Shown: positions 57,044-64,000 of the stretch, piece by piece
Layout: each line of letters begins with the position of its first letter
How positions within the stretch are numbered: the first letter of the stretch is position 1
Assembly: GCF_026151205.1 (NCBI RefSeq)
Contig: NC_087076.1
Location: 11,136,902 to 11,200,901 of the forward strand
Reading direction: 5' to 3'
From: Bolinopsis microptera
Taxonomy: Eukaryota > Ctenophora > Tentaculata > Lobata > Bolinopsidae
DNA: 64,000 nt
The notes under the pieces: generated by a model
Databases searched by the model: none
What the model was told of the DNA's origin: nothing
What the model saw: the letters and a program-made list of their open reading frames with translations, nothing else
Made by a program: the position numbers and the translations under genes

Positions 57044-60000
57044 TTAGAGTAAGGGCTTGTCCCGGTCTGGCACGTGCAGGAAGTGAGAGGTGATGAACTC
57101 TTGTAACGAAATGTAGCCGGTACCTAGGGTGTAGCCGGAATGTTCTGGAAGAGGCACCGTGATCAGGAGAATGAACAGGACCAGCAGGTTGATAAACACG
57201 GTGCAGAAGATGGTACGGAGTGTGGCGGCTGGAGTAGCGGCTCCGCCGTAAAACAGATGGTTACTGTGCTTCTTGTAGAACGCCACCTCACGCTCAAGCC
57301 TTGACGCTCTGAAATATGTTTAAAATTTAGTTGATGATAATTTAATATTTTTTCAATCGTTAATGAATGTTCTAATTGTCAAATTGAAAGTGAATTCCTG
57401 GAGAAAACTGTACACTCGTCAACTTAAAGGTGCTTTCTGGAAGATATACTCAGCTTAATTATGAAGATGTTCTTGAATTGATGTAAAATGAAGTTTTTAG
57501 TACAAATTTTTAATTGTGAAGACTGAAGACTTATTTTAAATGAACTACGCAAGATTTTCTAATAACTGAGCTGATAAGACCAACTAAAAGTGAATATTAC
57601 AACTCAGCAGACGACCATCAACCACAATCCCAAAACATCAAATTAAAACAATACACGCTTGCAACAAGCCCAATAATTATTTCTTATGGGTGTAGATGCT
57701 ACGGAAGAAATATGGACAAGTTTTTAAAAATGTAGAGGAATTTCAAAAAGGGCACTCAGAATGGGCGAGGTTAAATTAACAGTCAAACAAAACCAGCAAC
57801 TCCACAATCTACCAACTGTTGTAAAGTAAATAGCCTTTAGTCAGTCAAAGTCTAACATCAACAGTTGGTCTATTTCGTCGAAGTGCCTATTTATAGTCGG
57901 CGTATCTAGATTTTCAACATCTACTTCTGATAATACTACGCTCTGCTTTCTAGAAGAATCCGGATTTTGCCTGATGTGATGAGTTAAACTTACATGACTG
58001 AACTTTGATATTGTAAATTTAAAATAATTCTAATTACAACGCAACATTTTGTTACTAACCTTTTATTTAGACTATCCACACCCTCATCACACGATCTTTG
58101 CTCTTTCTTAATATTATCGAAAGTGTCATGAAGACCAGAAGAAAGCCCGCCTCGATAACCCTCCTTGTAGAGCGCCTCCTTGTCGGCTCCCAGAGTCTCC
58201 ACTGTCTTCATTCTCTGCATCATCTCCGTAGCTCGTCTGTTCGCAAGGTCAGGTTCTGCTGGCGTCTTTACCATGAGGTTCTTTACAACACCTGAAATGG
58301 GTTTTTATTTCATATTTCCCTTCATCTTAGTGTGGTGGTATCCAATCTTAGTTTACCTTTTGGGCAAACAGATTTCTGTGCTCAAGCTGTTTTTAGAAAG
58401 GAAGTAAATCTATTGAGGGTTTTAAAGTAGAAGGAAGATCTAGAAGGCACAAAACTAAAAGTAACCAGTTGTGAACGCTGATTTTTTGAATAATATTGAC
58501 TTTTGTTTTAGGATTATTCGAATAAAACTTTAGAGCAAAGCTACCCCCACCACTTTCTGCCGCAAGGGGGGTTGAAGGTGTTTGGATCAATACACTTAGG
58601 GGCACTTCAAAATGTTGACAAATTGGTCACTGCATTCCCCATAACGAAATAAAATGTAAGATGATCGAATGGACAGTTAAGAACAAAAAAGTTAATTTAT
58701 AGAAGTAGAGTACCGACTTCAATGTCGCAGCAAACCTGGTTGGATCCTGGTAGTATTTTACAGTATGAGTGAAAATTTTGGGGCTGAAGTGACAAAAATG
58801 AAAACCACACGATATACGTTACCTGTCCTTTCCATATAATCAGTTGTTTCCATTTTATCAAGATTTTCCATATAATCAATATCTTCCATATATTCAGGTG
58901 TTGGTGGGGTGGGGGTCCTATCAGAATCACTATCTGCTGATAGCAATGGCAATCTCACTTAAAAATACAATTTAAGCGGTTTTCAACCATTTTTAGAACA
59001 ACACTAACGGTGAACTGCCATCACGTACATGTATTTATCTGGGTCTGTACGAAACCTACGATACACCCTCAATCACTCTGATAGCCACGTGTCGCCCCCT
59101 GGCCATGAATTTAGATGATGTAGTTGTTTAGAGAGCAATAATATAAAATAATGTCAAACCTGCGAATGATGAGAAAACACTGCTATGTTCAGATGCCTGC
59201 ATCTGTTTCTGTTTCTCTTCATCTTTCCTCATCGCAGCAGCAACAGCCAGGGTCTTCTTCCGCACTGCAGCTCTGTCCACATCCTTTTTAGGCATGCCCA
59301 GATCAGTGTTTGTATTGCAGAGAGCTAGAGCACCAGTCAGAGCTTTCTTGGTGTGGAAATTGTGCGCAACCATCACCTGGGAAATGTCAATATGGTAAAA
59401 GAGTTAAGGTTGACATCGATATTATATATAACTGACCGTCAAAAGATCTAGAGATTTCAATTAAAAAAGGGTCGTTGCAAGAATTAAATAGCAAACCTCG
59501 AAGTGTCGAACATTCTTTTCTTCTTGTTGGCATTTGCCAGTAGCAAGAGATGAGTTAGTTAGAGTTTCTACTGTTTCTGGAAGCAGGGACAGGGTTCTAG
59601 ATAAATCTTCTGCTTGTCGCTTCTTGTCTTCGGGCAGGAAATCACTTTTTAGAGCGGTCAAAAGCTCCTGAATCTTATCCACTCTGATAAAGATAACAGC
59701 GTTAATGTTAAACTGCTCTATGATATATCATCATGCTATCAAAAGCGTATTTTAAATTAACATTCGGAGTGGCATTTGGCATTACTGTCGAACTGTGATT
59801 ACTACTACTAGTGAGACGCCTTAAAAATTAAAGAGGTATTCTGCTCGTACTCAGTTTTGAAGCTTGTAGAAGCTTTCTGTAGGGCTCTATCGTGCATAGT
59901 TAGACGTTTCTGGAGAGTGAATGTATCGTTCTCAAACGACAATATTATTGCTTGGAACTCGCCCTGAAGATAGATGTTGTCTTATTAAAAGTGTATTATA

Positions 60001-63000
60001 TGATCTGTATAATTGTACTGGTAATCACTTGCCAGTATAGTAGTAGCTTATAAAACAACAAAATAACAAGTTTTCTAATTATACCATTTCAGAAGAATAA
60101 TATCTTCGAAGAGAATTACTCTAACCTCTATACTGCGTTTACTAAGAGCAGCAACGTCGGTAGTGAACTGGAACTCAGTGGTGATATCTTCCTTATCAGA
60201 ACTTTGTACCGGCTCCTCTACTACTGCTACTGCTGCTCCTCCTGAATAGAGGGGTTAATAAATAGGGTTTACATTTTAAAAGGACCCTGATTGGTTTATA
60301 TTAACAGTTATAAGACAGTTATCCGATGACAATAACAAATGGTTCATACCGTTGGTGGTTGCAGAAGATGGTTTAGCGGCAGGAAGGGCAGCCTTGACTC
60401 CTCCGTTAGGAGCTGTTGATGTGTCTGAGTAAGATCTGCTTTCTTCAAAGCAGGATGATCGGGCCAAGTTACCTTTCATCGAGGAGTCTGTAGTGAAAGT
60501 GATTGGGTCTGTTTGAACCTCTGTAGACCTGTGGAGGTGTGAACTGTGAAGTGTGTAAGAAGTAGAGGTTCTTAATTATAGGGCTTTTTTCAAAACTAGT
60601 TATACTACCCAAGATTTCACCAGCAGGAAATGATATCTCTCTTACATGGTACTTGACATCTTCAAGCCTTCTTCAAATCAAATATGGCATAATTGAAGGC
60701 CACAAAAACAACTAAATAAAACATTTCGACAGCAACAAGTCACAACAAAACAATAGAAAACAGACACTAAAATAGAAACTAGTACAGGCAAGGCAAACAG
60801 TACACATTATTACGTAACAGTCAACTTAAGACACGAAACTTTAGCCGGAACTACAGCATGTGCTCTATAATGGGATTGGACCAGGTAACTTTACGCTCAT
60901 CCTTTATATTATAATACAGTGTTATACAATATACATTATACACCAATACAATCATTATACATTCACGTCAGTGGGTAATGGGTATACAAAACAAGCTAAA
61001 TACATAGGATAAATCACTCAGATCACATTAGCCGGTTTAGATATGTTATTCACCACGTTACTAAAAAATTATAAGACTTACTTTTTAGGTAAAATAACAT
61101 CAGACCCTGTCGTAGTTATTGAACCCCCGTTAAGACGAATTTCCTGAGAAAGGGGTTGTGTGAAATCAGAATTTAGACAGTTCAAGCAATTAGATTTTCT
61201 ACTTTTATCCCTCCAAACTATTTCCTGTCAGATGTTCTAAATTAGAGATGTGGAGCTACTGGAATCTGCATCAGATTAAATTAGAATTAAGAAGATTAGC
61301 GAAAGGCAGCACACAAGATTAGCAAAAATACTTACAAATTATTCGTTTGTCAGAGAAAATAAAAAGCAATTACCTCTACGACTTTAGTAGCTCCAAGAAA
61401 CTCGTTATTAAGGAACGTCGTCCAGTCCTCAAGAGGCAAGCATACCTGTTTATAGAACGATGTTGAATATTCAACACAAAAATTTCAAGATGTAATTTTA
61501 AACGAAGAATTGCCAACCCTCGAAGAATTCGAAGTAGAATAAATGGTTTAAACTATAAAAGGTAATATTGCACTCAACGTCACGTATACTTGGGCGTGCC
61601 TCAATATACCAACAATTTCTTGGTCAAGAAAATAACATCTAATAAAAAACCTTTTAATAAATTCGAGCCATTTAACGCTTCCACCAAGGTTAAACTTGAG
61701 AAAGACAAATGGATACTTTTATTCTATATGATAACCAATAACGATCTTAGCAGTTTGGGTAGCGGATAATTTGCCAATTTTGGTGAAAGTGGTAAAATTT
61801 CCTTCCGGGAAACGAGTTAACCAGCTTGGGAACGAGTTAACCAACTTTACGTAGTTGCTACTGATATAATTAGCTACAGGACCGGCCATATTTCAAATTA
61901 GGCACTTAAGTACTTAATGACGTTTCAGTGCCGTGAATAATTCTGCTGGCGGGCTTTTAATTGACGTCAGTGACAGCTATTTTGGGGGAGCAATATTATA
62001 AAAAAATAATTGTTTCGTAAAATGAGTTGAAGGATGATGATGAATCACTACACTCGACTATCACGTGATTTGCTTAAAAACGTTTTCTAGATGGCCCTGA
62101 GGGACTATTCAAAACCCTAAACCTCTACTCTGAAAACAACCCTAAGCATACACTAAAACCCTGACCATAACGATAAATTACACCAACTTCCTTATATATG
62201 GTCATGATCGCAAATAAATCTCTAGGAGAGCATTTTAGCCTTATGTCACCTAGGGTGATTCGAAGCAGCATTCAAAAATATATCCGTTCAGGTTGGTTTC
62301 AACTGTCGGGGTCCCTTTTTGAAACATCTCGAAGTTCAAGTGTAGACTGCAGAGTGATTTAGCACGCTTGTGAGTTGAAAGAATAGAGCAGTGGTTCGCT
62401 CGAGAACAAAAAGTTCACGTAGGCACGGCCTACGGCCATGCCTTTCTGATCATATTATGAGACCTGGTCGGCACAATGTACTATACGATATTCAACACCC
62501 ATCTGATATATAGACCGAACCAAATATTCGATCAAGACGTACTGTGACCCTGCATGGCATGGCCATGATCGGCATACGCTTTGTTAAATTGGCTGGTATA
62601 ATATATAATGCATTATCCTATCTGCTGTATTGATCCGACGCAGATAGTAATAGTAATATTGATATCTAATTTATACAATCTACATTGAGAAATGAATCGG
62701 AACTATCACTAACCGATGGGTCGAACGATGTGAATGAGATAGCAGGTTTTAGAAGTTTCACAACACTCCTTATACTCTCGACTATAGTTTGATTCAGGGA
62801 GTTGTATCCACTCTGAAATGGAGTTATAATTATACAGGTATTTTAAATAAATTTTTGGGGCCCAATGTAATTGCTCGACTTTTCATCAGGTCTCTCGAGG
62901 CCTTTTGTTTGGTTATTTGGGTGTATTGGTGTCCCCTGATTGTTATCATCGCTGTACACTTGTCAAGGCATTTTTTGGTTTCTCTAGTCCATTTTTAGAA

Positions 63001-63852
63001 ATTCTATACAACATTGATATTGTAATAAATTCTGATGATAATAATTGAAAGATTTCAATAAAAAAAAAAAGCTATATCTGTACAGTGTAGTACTCCGCTA
63101 ACCTAAGTAAACCGGGATTGACAAGGAGCCAAGATATAAATCAATGATCAGGACTCCTTGAAAAAAAAAATCATTAGAAAACTGCTGTAATTACCTCCAA
63201 AGTGGTACATCTGTCCATTTCTGCTACCCACTCTTTTCTCAACTCATCCAGATCACCACGTTGTCTCGTGTACGTTTCTAGGGTGGACAGTGCAGTGTTT
63301 ACATATATAGATATTATACCATCTACTTAAGTCCGTGGTCTGGAGGAAAGTTAATGGAAGGCCGGTGCGAATAAATGTGACAAAAAGCTAATGAGTTATG
63401 AGCATCATCAAACTTTCTCATAAATAACAATTTTACCAGTAAATTCAACTAGCTTATATATGGGCCTGTGGTGTATGCTAGAGAGAACAATATTCTGAAA
63501 AGAAGGAAACCATAAAATAGAAAAAGGAGCATTCATTAACCTGCCAATTTCTCGTTGTCTCGCGTGAGCGTCTTATTTTCGTACTCTATCCGTGAAATGG
63601 TGTTTATACTCGCGTTTAATGCACTAAAAGGAAAAGTAATGATACAACAAAGCGCTCAATGAATTATTAACTAGCTTGCTTGGGTTGATTAGTTTGAAGA
63701 CAGATTGTTAGAAAATCGCGTCGAAATAAAGATATTATAAATTCAAGATCTAAATCATTGCTAACTTTTGCAGTTCATCAATGTTTTCTTGAAGAGCATT
63801 TCGTTGCTTGGTCTGCTCTTCGATAGCTAGCGTGAGCGTTAAATTCGCTTTC
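57044..63852 (-). CDS. Coiled-coil protein with C-terminal membrane anchor (5' end outside window)
   Basis: I do not recognise the family. Thirteen minus-strand exons join in phase: 63766-63852, 63541-63623, 63195-63277, 61374-61445, 61082-61143, 60350-60528, 60126-60241, 59851-59963, 59497-59683, 59160-59376, 58823-58957, 58060-58291 and 57044-57308, about 610 aa. It begins with coiled coil (LTLAIEEQTKQRNALQENID, YENKTLTRDNEKL). A polar S/T-rich linker follows, then more helical regions (VDKIQELLTALKSDFLPEDK, KKTLAVAAAMRKDEEKQKQM). Next are an acidic repeat-like stretch (YMEDIDYMENLDKMETTDYM) and ANRRATEMMQRMKTVETLGA. A single membrane helix (TIFCTVFINLLVLFILLI) lies about 48 residues from the end, so the protein is anchored near its C-terminus with a luminal tail ending RDKPLL. 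Architecture is like golgin, SLMAP or syntaphilin types, but no signature assigns it. The exon at 58957 uses an atypical AAG acceptor. Confidence 0.8.
62235..62375 (-). repeat. Dispersed repeat copy in an intron of the coiled-coil gene
   Basis: The reverse complement reads GCGTGCTAAATCACTCTGCAG, ACTTCGAGATG, CAGTTGAAACCAACC, TTTTTGAATGCTGCTTCGAA and TCACCCTAGGTGACATAAGG. It matches 49350-49515 and continues into the part shared with 18241-18340 (AAAATGCTyyCCTrGAGA). This joins the three sites into one family. Confidence 0.8.
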
Positions 63853-64000
63853 CTGTTATAAATTATTTGTAGAATTAAATGATTATTGTAATGAACTTAT
63901 TTATCGGGTTTTCCCGGTGGCTGGTAGGTAATGCCAAATATGGTATTAAAGTAAGAAAGTTACATCCCCGCGTAGTAAAGGATGATTAGGTTACTGTTAT

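Noticed and set aside
60640-60680. A mini-exon or alternative start (ATGTCAAGTACCATG followed by a gtaaga donor) in the coiled-coil gene
   Set aside because: The flanking exons already join in phase without it. It could be an alternative first exon, but nothing in the sequence decides this.

Overview
The window is nuclear DNA from an AT-rich animal (metazoan) genome. It shows eukaryotic genes with GT-AG introns, the standard genetic code, metazoan families (GALNT with a lectin tail, FAM91A1, Ac45, chromobox, pentraxin), TTAGGG-type telomeric motifs and many small TIR elements. I cannot name the species. An invertebrate, perhaps a non-bilaterian such as a ctenophore, is a weak inference from protein divergence and from splice acceptors sitting 2-15 nt before several start codons, a pattern seen where spliced-leader trans-splicing occurs.

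Layout, left to right. (1) 1-1399: the 3' end of NAPRT (+). (2) 2390-6242: six-exon V-ATPase accessory subunit Ac45/ATP6AP1-like (+). (3) 7313-8866: intronless flavin monooxygenase (+). (4) 10485-11270: unrecognised type I membrane protein (+). (5) 12930-15931: PSMD13 in seven exons (+). (6) 16.4-22.8 kb: repeat-rich desert with a MITE family, an inverted-repeat element with a telomere-like loop, a LINE fragment and a minisatellite. (7) 22844-23290 RPL27A (+), 24189-26546 intronless FAM91A1 (+), 27063-28107 PSMC3IP/HOP2 in four exons (+). (8) 28.2-33.5 kb: a broken non-LTR retrotransposon (-) and a small SAM-domain gene (+), bracketed by two copies of a minisatellite plus MITE. (9) 33956-37946: HBS1L in ten exons (+). 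(10) 39461-40347: pentraxin-family pseudogene (-); 42657-45423: GALNT with two apparent frameshifts (-). (11) 47887-54447: Polycomb-type chromobox gene (+), whose third intron holds a 3.26-kb palindromic transposon. (12) 57044-63852: 3' part of a long coiled-coil, C-terminally membrane-anchored protein (-), running off the right edge.

Most genes are unrelated housekeeping genes (NAD synthesis, proton pumping, proteasome, ribosome, ribosome rescue, vesicle capture, meiotic recombination, O-glycosylation), not a functional cluster. The notable content is in the non-coding part: MITE families with clear target-site duplications, elements carrying homopolymer G/C runs, telomeric repeats inside inverted-repeat elements, and tandem repeats that abut or duplicate splice sites in three genes.
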